Shown here piece after piece: positions 52,726-61,777 of a stretch of 64,000 nucleotides of DNA. Below the pieces are notes generated by a model that saw only the letters and a program-made list of their open reading frames with translations, did not search any database and had not been told where the DNA came from. The translations under genes and the position numbers were made by a program. How positions within the stretch are numbered: position 1 is the stretch's first letter; each line of letters opens with the position of its first letter. Source of the stretch: JBBATK01 sp039810585 (lineage in GTDB: Bacteria > Bacteroidota > Ignavibacteria > Kapaibacteriales > NICIL-2); assembly GCA_039810585.1 (NCBI GenBank), contig JBDHXF010000012.1, forward strand, positions 5,525 to 69,524. The letters are read 5' to 3'.

Positions 52726-54186
52726 TTAGTGTAGGATGAGAATGAGCTGACGCAGATTATATATTCCTTCGGTCAATTCCAGAAGGTACCAGCCGTTTGG
52801 AAGCGTATGGACATCCAATGGCACGCTATCCCCAATATTGGAAGTGCCTATCAGTTGCTGACGCAGTACTTCGGATCCCTGCATTGTACGAATACGAAGA
52901 TCTGCGCTTGACGACAGGAGCGGAATGGAGAGTACATCGTTCGCGGGCTGCGGAAAACAACACCCTGATGATGGAACAGGTGAAACTACCGGGCTACTGC
53001 CCGGACTACTGAAGTACCAGGTACTGCTCGAGGGAGCTTCAACGGTGTCGTGCATGGCGCTGACTTTCCAATACACTTTTTTTCCTGCGGGGATTGAACT
53101 GAGCTCATACAGCGTGTCGTGAAGTGAGCTTATGTTCACGACGGTTGCGGAAGCGATAAAGAGCGGACTCGTCGCCACGCGTAAGTGGTAAGCAGTTGCA
53201 CCATCTACCGGGTGCCAGCGTAACACCGTGAGTGTGTCTTGCAACGTTGACGCACTGTCCGGTTGTGACAGCAGTGGACTGGCAACTTGCGTTTCAAACC
53301 AAGCAACAGGCGAGTACGCACTGTAGTGTCCCCCATTATTTGCCCGTACTCTCCAGTAATAGCGATGATAGGGCAGCGTGAAGCCGCCGAGACTTTGTAC
53401 TTCGGGGCCATTGGCAGCCGAGGTATAAATACCGCACCAAAGAGTGCGCGCGAGCTGAGTAAAGCTTGAATCCTCACTCACCTCAACATTGTACAACAGC
53501 GCGCCTGATGGTCGAGTCCATCGAAAGTTTGCGGAGCCGGGAAGATCCTGAGCCGCAACCGGATACAAACATTGCGGCGCGTCCGGAATACTATCGTTCT
53601 CACCAAGTGGGCTCACGAACACCTCGACCTTCTGTAGGGGATTGTCATTGGCATCGCGAGGAAGGTGGACGATGGTATCGGCAACGTCCATGCCTGCCAC
53701 GACCTGACCATACACTGTGTATTGTCCGTTAAGATGCAGCGCATTGGCAACACAAATAAAGAACTGAGAATTAGCCGAATTGGTGTCCGGATCACGAGCA
53801 GCACCCAGAATGCCGCGCACGTAGGCGATGGGACTGAACTCCGCGTCGACATTCACCTGAGCGGGATCGCCCTGTCCCCACGTACTCCGATCACCATGAC
53901 GTGAATTTGGATCGCCACCCTGAATCACAAAATTGGGGACCACCCGGTGGAAGGCCGTGGTATCGTAAAAGTGAATGCTGACAAGACTGTCGAAATAGCG
54001 CACCGCCTTTGGCGCCACAAGGGGAAAGAGCTCTATATCAATGGAGCCAAGCGAGCGTCCCGCCTGTGAACATGCAATGCGATAGCGCGGCTTGGCCTTT
54101 TCAATTTGAGCATGAAGTGTTATCGAAACCATACTTGCGACGAACGCAAGAATGTAAAAGCCCACCGACCCTACGCATCGATTCAT
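52726..54186 (-). CDS. T9SS-exported cyclophilin-type peptidyl-prolyl isomerase with FnIII-like repeats
   Basis: 486 residues with a signal peptide. Residues ~30-200 are a cyclophilin domain: FHRVVPNFVIQGGDPNSRHGDRSTWGQGDPAQVNVDAEFSP, RGILGAARDPDTNSANSQFFICVAN and LNGQYTVYGQVVAGMDVADTIVHLP, containing the catalytic FHRV-x-x-x-FMVQGG-like strand and QFFI. It should isomerise Xaa-Pro bonds in exported proteins. Two fibronectin III-like domains follow (FRWTRPSGALLYNVEVSEDSSF, LRWHPVDGATAYHLRVATSP), then a C-terminal sorting domain (PQPANDVLSIPLL ... PNGWYLLELTEG). A secreted or surface-bound foldase is unusual; it may assist T9SS cargo after translocation. Confidence 0.9.
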   Translation of the reverse strand: MNRCVGSVGFYILAFVASMVSITLHAQIEKAKPRYRIACSQAGRSLGSIDIELFPLVAPKAVRYFDSLVSIHFYDTTAFHRVVPNFVIQGGDPNSRHGDRSTWGQGDPAQVNVDAEFSPIAYVRGILGAARDPDTNSANSQFFICVANALHLNGQYTVYGQVVAGMDVADTIVHLPRDANDNPLQKVEVFVSPLGENDSIPDAPQCLYPVAAQDLPGSANFRWTRPSGALLYNVEVSEDSSFTQLARTLWCGIYTSAANGPEVQSLGGFTLPYHRYYWRVRANNGGHYSAYSPVAWFETQVASPLLSQPDSASTLQDTLTVLRWHPVDGATAYHLRVATSPLFIASATVVNISSLHDTLYELSSIPAGKKVYWKVSAMHDTVEAPSSSTWYFSSPGSSPVVSPVPSSGCCFPQPANDVLSIPLLSSSADLRIRTMQGSEVLRQQLIGTSNIGDSVPLDVHTLPNGWYLLELTEGIYNLRQLILILH

Positions 54187-54285
54187 GACAACCCCTTGAA
54201 AAGTGATCGAAGCACAAAATAGTAGACGTCGGGGTGATGCGCGACATGAGTTTAGATAGCGTGCAGATGTCAGGGTGTCGTTTCA

Positions 54286-54313
54286 ATTCGAGCGCCGCAT
54301 GCGGCGCTCGAAT
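54286..54313. repeat. Dispersed hairpin (copy e): 28-base perfect palindrome
   Basis: ATTCGAGCGCCGC followed by its reverse complement, then AATAAGAATTATT. It is a variant of the dispersed hairpin family with a fully symmetric core. Confidence 0.6.
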
Positions 54314-54477
54314 AAGAATTATTGAACGAGTGGGTGACATTGTAACCAAGGAAAAAGCGCTGCGGACGAGTAATAGTCATCGTCTACCCGTCGCACAATG
54401 CTGCGACCAAGTGGAGCCCGGCTGGGTTAACTCAGACATGTGCAGTCCAAAGACTTGTTCCACTTCACTGTCGTTTG

Positions 54478-54720
54478 CCCCAAGCTGAAGCTTGGGGTTA
54501 TGATTCCGGAGTACTCCTCCCGTCAACGGCGGCTGCAGCTGAAGCTGCGCCTGCCTTCTACCCTTATTGTAAGAAATCCCCAGCCGCCTCAGCTTTAGCT
54601 GCGGTCGGCGGTTGAAGCTGTTGTTGTCAGAATCATAACTCCATGCTTTAGCATGGAGAGATGCTGCGTGAAAGGGTGTGTGGATATGCAAGCGTCGGGC
54701 GAACGATCACTCGTCCCGAC
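54478..54720. repeat. Composite palindromic repeat element, copy C (inverted, 243 bp)
   Basis: Inverted relative to copy A: CCCCAAGC...GCTTGGGG at 54478-54497 through CTCCATGC...GCATGGAG ending at 54658 (181 bases), then GAAAGGGTGTGTGG and the palindrome GTCGGGCGA/TCGTCCCGAC at 54694-54720. Copies A and C differ by one base in total length. Confidence 0.9.
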
Positions 54721-54942
54721 AATCCACCACACCTCGCGATGTCGGACATACCGACTATGACAACGACCCGTGTGTGTTGGTTCGTCGACTCGTTTGGTTC
54801 ACCACAGCTCTGCAGCTGACCTCTCCGGGTTTTCAACATTTTCCCACTGTTTTGTGGAAATCTAAAGCGACTTTTCGCCCATTTTGGGCTGAAATGCACG
54901 AAAATCCTCAGTTCTCCCTCCTGACAATTCCCCGTTCTGTCG

Positions 54943-54950
54943 TACTTTTG
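54943..54950 (+). promoter_or_regulatory. Putative -7 box of atpD
   Basis: TACTTTTG matches TAnnTTTG, 76 bases before the atpD ATG, with CTGACAA about 16 bases further upstream in a -33-like position. Confidence 0.45.
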
Positions 54951-55025
54951 TAGCTCGCTAAGAGACGAGTAGTTGTACACTCCTCGCTTTACTCTCGACA
55001 TCAACTCTATTCTGAGGTATCAGCA

Positions 55026-56432
55026 ATGAATGAAGGTTCAATTGTCCAGGTGATTGGTCCCGTTGTGGACGTCGAATTCTCGGACGGACATATTCCTCCG
55101 GTTCTCAATGCCTTGCGTATTCCCCGGACCTCTTCCGAGGGCAAAGAAGAAGTGCTCATTTGCGAAGTACAGCAGCACTTGGGTGAAGATCGTGTGCGCA
55201 CCATCGCCATGGACTCCACCGATGGTTTGGTTCGCGGCATGAAGGCAATGGACACCGGTGAACCGATTTCCGTGCCGGTGGGTCCTCAGGTTCTTGGTCG
55301 TATCATGAACGTGATTGGCGAGGCCATCGACGGTCGTGATCAGCTTGATCAATCCAAGAAGTACCCCATCCACCGCCTCCCACCAAAGTTTGCATCGCTG
55401 TCCACCAAGAAGGAAATGTTTGAGTCCGGTATCAAGGTCATCGACCTGATCGAGCCCTACACCAAGGGTGGAAAGACGGGTCTCTTCGGCGGTGCTGGTG
55501 TAGGCAAAACCGTTATCATTCAAGAGCTCATCAACAACATCGCCAAGCAACACGGTGGATTTTCCGTGTTTGCCGGTGTGGGTGAACGTACCCGTGAAGG
55601 AAACGACTTGTACGTGGAAATGACCGAGTCGGGCGTTATTGCCAAGACCTCCATGGTGTTTGGTCAGATGAACGAACCTCCCGGAGCTCGTGCCCGCGTG
55701 GCCTTAACAGCTCTGGCTATTGCAGAATATTTCCGTGATGAAGAAGGTCGTGATGTGTTGCTCTTCGTCGACAACATCTTCCGCTTTACTCAAGCTGGCT
55801 CAGAAGTATCGGCTCTTCTTGGTCGTATGCCTTCGGCTGTGGGTTATCAACCAACGCTGGCAACCGAGATGGGCGTGTTGCAGGAACGTATTGCGTCGAC
55901 TGATCGTGGTTCGATTACCTCAGTGCAAGCGGTGTATGTGCCTGCGGATGACTTGACTGACCCCGCTCCGGCTAATACCTTTACGCACTTGGATGCAACC
56001 ACCGTGCTTTCTCGCTCCATCGCAGAGCTTGGTTTGTACCCTGCTGTGGATCCGCTGGATTCCACCTCGCGTATTCTCGATCCGCTCATCGTGGGTCAGG
56101 AACACTATGATGTTGCCATGCGCGTGAAGCGGACGCTGCAGAGCTACAAGGATTTGCAGGACATCATCAACATCCTTGGTATGGACGAGTTGAGCGAAGA
56201 TGATAAGCTCACCGTGTACCGCGCGCGGAAGATCCAAAAGTTCTTCTCGCAACCTTTCCACGTGGCGGAACAGTTCACCGGTTTCCCGGGACGCTATGTG
56301 AAGATTGAAGACACAGTTGCCGGCTTCAGCGCTATCCTGAACGGGGAAGTAGATGAAATTCCGGAAAACTACTTCTCGTACAAGGGCACCTTGGACGAGG
56401 TCGTTGATGCTGCAAAGAAAGCGGGAGCATAA
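55026..56432 (+). CDS. atpD: ATP synthase F1 subunit beta
   Basis: 468 residues, normal length. It is the catalytic subunit of F1, making ATP at the alpha/beta interface. Seen: Walker A GGAGVGKT (155-162), DIIGEAIDGR-like region NVIGEAIDGRDQLD, GERTREGNDLYVEM, Walker B segment DVLLFVDNIFRFTQAGSEVSALLGR and the AIDPLDSTSR equivalent AVDPLDSTSRILDP. It is paired with atpC 67 bases downstream and is separate from the remaining atp genes, as in many Bacteroidota/Chlorobi. The leader is about 75 bases with a plausible -7 box. Confidence 0.98.
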   Translation: MNEGSIVQVIGPVVDVEFSDGHIPPVLNALRIPRTSSEGKEEVLICEVQQHLGEDRVRTIAMDSTDGLVRGMKAMDTGEPISVPVGPQVLGRIMNVIGEAIDGRDQLDQSKKYPIHRLPPKFASLSTKKEMFESGIKVIDLIEPYTKGGKTGLFGGAGVGKTVIIQELINNIAKQHGGFSVFAGVGERTREGNDLYVEMTESGVIAKTSMVFGQMNEPPGARARVALTALAIAEYFRDEEGRDVLLFVDNIFRFTQAGSEVSALLGRMPSAVGYQPTLATEMGVLQERIASTDRGSITSVQAVYVPADDLTDPAPANTFTHLDATTVLSRSIAELGLYPAVDPLDSTSRILDPLIVGQEHYDVAMRVKRTLQSYKDLQDIINILGMDELSEDDKLTVYRARKIQKFFSQPFHVAEQFTGFPGRYVKIEDTVAGFSAILNGEVDEIPENYFSYKGTLDEVVDAAKKAGA

Positions 56433-56499
56433 GCTCGGAAATATTGCAGCAAGAGCTATGCTGAGCTAAAGGAATTTGCGACACAGATTAATTGCTTTT

Positions 56500-56919
56500 A
56501 TGTCAGGCACTGCATTACATATCGAAATTGTCACTCCGCGTTCCACTGCCTACAGTGCAGAAGCACAGGCGATAACGATGCCCGGAACGCTCGGACCATT
56601 TCAAATCCTCATCAATCACGCGCCAATTATCTCGTCGCTCGAAGTGGGCTTAATCAAGATCATCGATCACGAAGGTCTGGACGTCTACTTCGCCACGAAT
56701 GGCGGATTTGCTGAGGTGAAGAACAATAAGGTCTCCATCGTTGTCGAAAGCGCCGAACTCGCTACCGACATCGAAATCGAGTCCGCCCGCGCCGCCCTTG
56801 CCGAAGCCGAACAACGCCTGGCAGGCGATACCACGATTTCGGAAAAGGAAGAGGATAAACTCCTCGTCGCCCAAGCCCGCAACCGAGTCCACGCGGCGGA
56901 GATGGCGAGGATGAATTAA
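56500..56919 (+). CDS. atpC: ATP synthase F1 subunit epsilon
   Basis: 139 residues from the ATG at 56500 (MSGTALHIEIVTPRS, the family start); a TTG at 56476 with a nearby AAGGA would add eight residues and cannot be excluded. The N-terminal beta sandwich is shown by IEIVTPRSTAYSAEAQAITMPGTLGPFQILINHAPIISSLEVGLIKI, with the GxLGxFxxLxxHAP motif; a C-terminal helical pair follows (AEAEQRLAGDTTISEKEEDKLLVAQARNRVHAAEMAR). It regulates F1 rotation and couples it to Fo. A clear terminator follows at 56945, ending the atpDC transcript. Confidence 0.95.
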   Translation: MSGTALHIEIVTPRSTAYSAEAQAITMPGTLGPFQILINHAPIISSLEVGLIKIIDHEGLDVYFATNGGFAEVKNNKVSIVVESAELATDIEIESARAALAEAEQRLAGDTTISEKEEDKLLVAQARNRVHAAEMARMN

Positions 56920-56944
56920 GGTGAATTAAAATAAAAGTCACATG

Positions 56945-56978
56945 AAGCCCTCCGGAGTAATCTGCGAGGGCTTTTTAT
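56945..56978 (+). terminator. Rho-independent terminator of atpDC
   Basis: AGCCCTC, 13-base loop, GAGGGCT, then TTTTT, about 26 bases after the atpC stop. Confidence 0.85.
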
Positions 56979-57197
56979 TATGCGTAGGCGTGGGACATCA
57001 TCTGCATTTACACCACCTGTAGCGCATAAACGGCTGCCTCAAAAGTGGAAGAAGGTCGATGAGTGAAATGATGTGGAGCAAAATCTTTCAGCTTTCAGCA
57101 TGATAGTGGGGATGTTACTGGTTATTGTGAGAATTCTGGGTGCTATGTTGCTATCTCATGCTAGGACAACAATCACTCTACCACTGGTATTAATTGT

Positions 57198-59108
57198 ATG
57201 ACCAAACGAGCTGCTCATTTCTTTGCGTTATTGGTTTGTGTCGGGGCCTACGTTCACACGACACACGTACAAGCGGGCGAATCGGCGAACATTCAACGCA
57301 TCATCGACGAGAAGGTGCGCGTGTCGCCGGATGTGCTGCAGCGCTGGCAACGTTTGCATACAATTGATGAGCGACGTGCCTTTTTGGATAGTCTCAAGGT
57401 GTCGAGGCGTGCGCAAGCGCACGCAGTGAAAGGATACTCAGTGCAAAGTTCTTTTCATGACGTTGCCGTTAACGACGTCGACGAAGGCTCGGAAATTCAC
57501 GCCGCGATCAATCCTACTGACAGCAATAACCTGGTGTGCAGCGCCATTTCATCTGATGACGCAGGTCAATTAGCCCTCCCTCTCTACTACTCGAAGGATT
57601 TCGGGTACACCTGGCAGAAGAGCGACTATGCGCCTGCTCCCGATGATATGTCGGCCTTCGTGCTTGGTGGGGGCGATCCCATGTTCGCATACGACGCCAT
57701 GGGAACATTATACTACTCGTGGATCGATCTGTTCTTTAGCTTAAGTTCCTCCAATCCACCTATGGTGATCTATTGGATTAGCTCCACAGATGGCGGTGCG
57801 CAATGGCAACGCAATCCGGGCAATGACAGCATTAGTTCGGGCTATTTGGATTTTACTAATCAGGAGGAGTCGCCTGCTGTTGATAAACAGTGGATGGTCT
57901 GCGACCTATCGTCCTCACCCGGCCGAAACAATCTCTATACCAGTCTGTACCTGCCATACGTCGGCGATCAGCGCGTAGCCTTGCGCGTTAAAGGTGCCAA
58001 CGAGTCTGAGTTTCGAAGCAGTGTTACCCGACCAACACGTACCGATTACAGCTTTAATCAATTCACCAGTGTCGACTGTGATGACGAAGGTCGAGTGCAC
58101 ATGAGTTATATCGCCGCATTGCCCAGCGATAGTATGCCGCTCGGTGAGTTTAGGCTGTTCCATCTTTTGTCCACAGACCAAGGTGCAAGCTTTCAGCCGG
58201 AAGTGGAGGTGAGTCAGGTGCACTTCTTGAACTCAAGCCCGGGAGATCCCAACTCAACGGAAGCGCCAATTGGGATGTCTCGCATTCAAGCTCTGCCTCA
58301 AATAGCATGCGACAAGTATAGCCAGAGTCAATATCATGGTTACGTCTACCTGGCGTGGACTGCGGCTGGTGTCGACAGTAGAAAAACATCAGGAACCGAT
58401 ATTTATTTTAGTCGCTCTTCGGACCATGGAGCGACCTGGTCCACGCCTGTGGTGGTTAATGATGACAAAACGGCAGACCCAAGCACGACCCAAGCGTACG
58501 TCAGTGTCACGGTCAGCCCGAGTGGAGTAGTGGTGCTAGGCTGGTACGATTTCCGTGACGACCCCACGAAAAAAAATGGTAGGTACTACATGTGTTACTC
58601 TTTTGATGGAGGCCACACTTTTACGAAGAACTTTCCGGTCTCCTCTGTGGCCACAGATTTCAGCGTGCTTGAAGGAAACTCCGCCTTCGGAATGGGCGAG
58701 TACAATCAAATTGTCACCTCAGCCAATGTCGCTATTCCGTTTTGGGGTGACGCCCGCGATGGCATTCGGCACGTGTACTGCGCTCATGTTCCCATTTCTC
58801 CGAACATTCCCGCAGATCCTGTTCAAAGCATCGAAGCGGTGGACGAGGGGTTGAGTGTTCGTGCGCCGGAGCCCAATCCGGCTACCGGCGACGTACGCCT
58901 GCAATGCACAAGCAATTCAGATCGAGTTGTTGAGTTGCGCATACTTGACCTCAACGCAAAAGTCATCCAGACATTCCCAAATCAGCCTATTGCAAATGGC
59001 CAAAGCACACTGTCGTTCTCAACGGCAGCTATCGCCGACGGCACCTACCTTGTGGAAATTAAAAGTGGTCATAGCCACATCTGTCACCCATTGATTGTGC
59101 AGCATTAA
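57198..59108 (+). CDS. T9SS-exported sialidase-type beta-propeller protein
   Basis: 636 residues with a signal peptide (MTKRAAHFFALLVCVGAYVHTT). A helical N-terminal part precedes a propeller of Asp-box blades: SKDFGYTWQKSD, SSTDGGAQWQRN, STDQGASFQPEV, SSDHGATWSTPV and SFDGGHTFTKNF. Sequences such as AINPTDSNNLVCSAISSDDAG and VSPSGVVVLGWYDFRDDPTK match exo-sialidase/BNR proteins, but the arginine triad of true sialidases is not evident. The end PNPATGDVRLQCTSNSDRVVELRILDLNAKVIQTF ... IADGTYLVEIKSG is a type A T9SS domain. It is convergent with the IgGFc-type genes, a dispersed hairpin between them. Confidence 0.9.
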   Translation: MTKRAAHFFALLVCVGAYVHTTHVQAGESANIQRIIDEKVRVSPDVLQRWQRLHTIDERRAFLDSLKVSRRAQAHAVKGYSVQSSFHDVAVNDVDEGSEIHAAINPTDSNNLVCSAISSDDAGQLALPLYYSKDFGYTWQKSDYAPAPDDMSAFVLGGGDPMFAYDAMGTLYYSWIDLFFSLSSSNPPMVIYWISSTDGGAQWQRNPGNDSISSGYLDFTNQEESPAVDKQWMVCDLSSSPGRNNLYTSLYLPYVGDQRVALRVKGANESEFRSSVTRPTRTDYSFNQFTSVDCDDEGRVHMSYIAALPSDSMPLGEFRLFHLLSTDQGASFQPEVEVSQVHFLNSSPGDPNSTEAPIGMSRIQALPQIACDKYSQSQYHGYVYLAWTAAGVDSRKTSGTDIYFSRSSDHGATWSTPVVVNDDKTADPSTTQAYVSVTVSPSGVVVLGWYDFRDDPTKKNGRYYMCYSFDGGHTFTKNFPVSSVATDFSVLEGNSAFGMGEYNQIVTSANVAIPFWGDARDGIRHVYCAHVPISPNIPADPVQSIEAVDEGLSVRAPEPNPATGDVRLQCTSNSDRVVELRILDLNAKVIQTFPNQPIANGQSTLSFSTAAIADGTYLVEIKSGHSHICHPLIVQH

Positions 59109-59134
59109 AAGAAGAGTGGAGTTGTCGAAGAGGA

Positions 59135-59175
59135 ATTATTATTCGTGCGCCGCGGAGCGGCACACGAATAATAAT
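59135..59175. repeat. Dispersed hairpin (copy f)
   Basis: ATTATTATTCGTG at 59135 pairs with CACGAATAATAAT ending at 59175, around a GC-rich inner stem (CGCCG/CGGC type). Located between convergent T9SS genes, so it may also act as a terminator. Confidence 0.65.
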
Positions 59176-59205
59176 CAGAATAGCAGAGAATAGTGCCACG
59201 AGTAC

Positions 59206-61713
59206 TTAGTTCTTCAAGAGCTTTAATCCATGCACACCCTTGGCATCGTGGATGCGTAAGACGTAGGCTCCTGCGTGTACAGTCTGAAGTGGAATAAGAA
59301 TGCGATTGGCACTTCTTTGATCCGACACTATGCGTAGGATCGAAATACCCCGTTCGTCGAAGAGATCAACGTACTGTGGCTGCTCGGTGCTGCAATACAA
59401 GGTACACCAGTTCTCGGCAGGATTCGGAATAAGCGTGTACCCGGCAACATCAGCATCCGGAGCCGATAACAAGTGATCCACAAGGATACTGTCGGAGAAT
59501 GTCGTGCAGATTCCATTGCTCACGGAAACTCTGTAGCTACCGGTCTGTGTAAGGGTGAGACTATCTCGGGTTTCGTTCACGAGTAGACTATCGTTTCGAT
59601 ACCAAGCATAGCTTGTAGCCTGGGTCGAAGTATAGAGCACATCGCCCGAGTGCAGCAACCCAGGAGTAGGAGGTTTTTGTACGAAGATGACACTTAGGGT
59701 GTCGCCGCTCACCGTATCCGCCGCATTCGTTATAGCACTGATGCTCACGCGAAGTAATTGTGGCGTTGAGCTTGTGAGGTGAATGATGCTATCATGCTCG
59801 GCCGTAGACCAGGTGATGGATTGGAACGTGGAGGCGTTTGGACAGCGCAAGGTGACGGTGTCGCCAACACAGACCGTGAGCTTATCAGATGTAGCAATGT
59901 GCGGTCGGCCGGAGCTCGGAGCGCTGCCGGCAAATACAAGTTGTGAGGAATTTCCCGCAAGGTCGACGAAGTAGAGCGTTGCATTGTAGGCTTTTGACTC
60001 GTCGATAACATCCAATGACCAATCTAAGTCCCGCGGAGCCGGAATGACCGACGAAACCACGCTGAGTTTCACGTTGTTTGAGGAGGCATCCAGTACAATC
60101 TTCGCCATGTTACTGCGAATTGCATCGTTGTCGGGGAAGTCGCTGCAATGACCTGAAAATCCTGGGGGCGACAACCGGAAGTTGGCCGTGCTTTGCGGTG
60201 ATGAGGTGTCTTCTTGCATCTCCATGTTCTTGCACAGATACACACCGGGTTGACCGTAGCTTTTCGTCGAATCATCGTGTCCGTAATTGTATATCATGAA
60301 GGGATCAGGACAACGAACAGCGATGACGTCTGAAGAGCCTACCCGACATTCTTTGTAGCCGTAGCGTTTACCATTCGCGAGAGCACAGGGATAGATTTGT
60401 GTGGACAGCACGCCGGATCCGTAGATCGACGATAGGCTTTGCCATTGAAGCGAGCCTCCGCTATCAACTGTTGCAAGCTCAAGATTGTTTGGAACTCTGT
60501 TCAGGGAGTCGATAGCGCAGACAACTCCAAAGTAGTTTTTCACGGTGGATTTTTTAGGCCAAGGATAAGGCGTGCAAAACGCAGCGTACGTGACGAATTG
60601 CTCCCACGGAAGAGCATTCATTTGAAAGGGTCCTGAGCTGATACTGTCGTCCCCCTGTCCCGGATTAAACACCGTTGCATGAATTGCTTTGTCTGAGGTC
60701 AATAGCGTTGCATTATTTGCACTTGGGTCGATCCGCTGATAAATCCAACCTGTGCCAGGAAATAAGCCAACGGTCTGAATCATTTTATAAAACGTGCAAT
60801 TCCAATCAACACTTGTGTTTGTTGCGGAGGCAAAGACCTTCATATAGTAGCCGTATGTTCGTTCGGCAGACAGGGGCAAGGGAATTTGATTCGCCCATTG
60901 CTGCGTCGGCAATTCTTGTTCAGCGATATACTTACAAGGGAGAATCGTTTCCGGAACATTGGCGCACTGGTTTCCATCGAATACGGCTACCGGTTTTGAG
61001 GACTGAACGATGGTGCCGCTGAGATCTGCTTCTTTTGCGCTCGCAGGATTGGCTAGGATTAACACGTCGCCTTGACTCAACTCGAACTTCTTCGACTGAC
61101 CGGCTCGTAGTCCACCTACGGTTTGTGTCGCACTCGGTCCACCAATCGTCACCGTTACCGACGTGTTGTTATACGCTGCCACGATGGTTATCTCGCTCGG
61201 TCTGTTAAGCTCACCATCGTGTATCCACGACATGTCCGGCATACTCGAACAAATGTACTTGGTACCCAAACTTTCGGTGGGAAGACAACTGAACGACTCG
61301 GTCAAGTTTCCAAATTGAACTGCACAACTCAAAGAGATTGGAACTGAGCTCAGGCAATGCACAGCCCACTGCGACAAGACGGACTCCGCCGGCATCGAGC
61401 CATTTTGAGCTAGCGTAATAGGTTCCGCTTGTATGGCCGGCAGCGCTACAAGAGTGCGAGTGTTTTTCGAAAATCGGATGCTCTTCGAGAATCCAGACGC
61501 AATGTTTTCAATGCTTAGACTCCCGTCTTGCTCGGATTGAATGCAAAACACTACACTGTCGGCATCCGACGAGCTGAACAACGTTGGCATGCTGCAATAA
61601 AACTCCTGACCTACGTTACTTGGCGCACGGTTGGGCTGCGGGATTCGATCTGCGCCGCGAACCATAAAGGTCGCGACAATCAAACCCAGCACGAAAGCAA
61701 GGTGGTGTTTCAT
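59206..61713 (-). CDS. T9SS-exported protein with IgGFc-binding-type N-terminal domain (paralogue 2)
   Basis: 835 residues with a signal peptide (HLAFVLGLIVATFMVRGAD). The first ~480 residues match the IgGFc-binding N-terminal domain: NVGQEFYCSMPTLF, ESFSCLPTESLGTKYICSSM, ITIVAAYNNTSVTVTIGG, PVAVFDGNQCANVP and PTQQWANQIPLPLSAERTYGYYMKV. An Ig-like domain (VCVGDTVTLRCPNASTFQSITWSTAEHDS), a second beta domain (YAWYRNDSLLVNETRDSLTLTQTGSYRVSVSNG) and a type A sorting domain follow, ending LKLLKN. It shares its whole architecture with the genes at 20631 and 61778; the latter is 64 bases away in the same orientation. Role probably surface structure or adhesion. Confidence 0.9.
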   Translation of the reverse strand: MKHHLAFVLGLIVATFMVRGADRIPQPNRAPSNVGQEFYCSMPTLFSSSDADSVVFCIQSEQDGSLSIENIASGFSKSIRFSKNTRTLVALPAIQAEPITLAQNGSMPAESVLSQWAVHCLSSVPISLSCAVQFGNLTESFSCLPTESLGTKYICSSMPDMSWIHDGELNRPSEITIVAAYNNTSVTVTIGGPSATQTVGGLRAGQSKKFELSQGDVLILANPASAKEADLSGTIVQSSKPVAVFDGNQCANVPETILPCKYIAEQELPTQQWANQIPLPLSAERTYGYYMKVFASATNTSVDWNCTFYKMIQTVGLFPGTGWIYQRIDPSANNATLLTSDKAIHATVFNPGQGDDSISSGPFQMNALPWEQFVTYAAFCTPYPWPKKSTVKNYFGVVCAIDSLNRVPNNLELATVDSGGSLQWQSLSSIYGSGVLSTQIYPCALANGKRYGYKECRVGSSDVIAVRCPDPFMIYNYGHDDSTKSYGQPGVYLCKNMEMQEDTSSPQSTANFRLSPPGFSGHCSDFPDNDAIRSNMAKIVLDASSNNVKLSVVSSVIPAPRDLDWSLDVIDESKAYNATLYFVDLAGNSSQLVFAGSAPSSGRPHIATSDKLTVCVGDTVTLRCPNASTFQSITWSTAEHDSIIHLTSSTPQLLRVSISAITNAADTVSGDTLSVIFVQKPPTPGLLHSGDVLYTSTQATSYAWYRNDSLLVNETRDSLTLTQTGSYRVSVSNGICTTFSDSILVDHLLSAPDADVAGYTLIPNPAENWCTLYCSTEQPQYVDLFDERGISILRIVSDQRSANRILIPLQTVHAGAYVLRIHDAKGVHGLKLLKN

Positions 61714-61777
61714 GGTGGTGAGGCCTATGATGGATGAAACTCTGAGTCAGTCAACGCATAGCGTTGTCTGAGCATGA

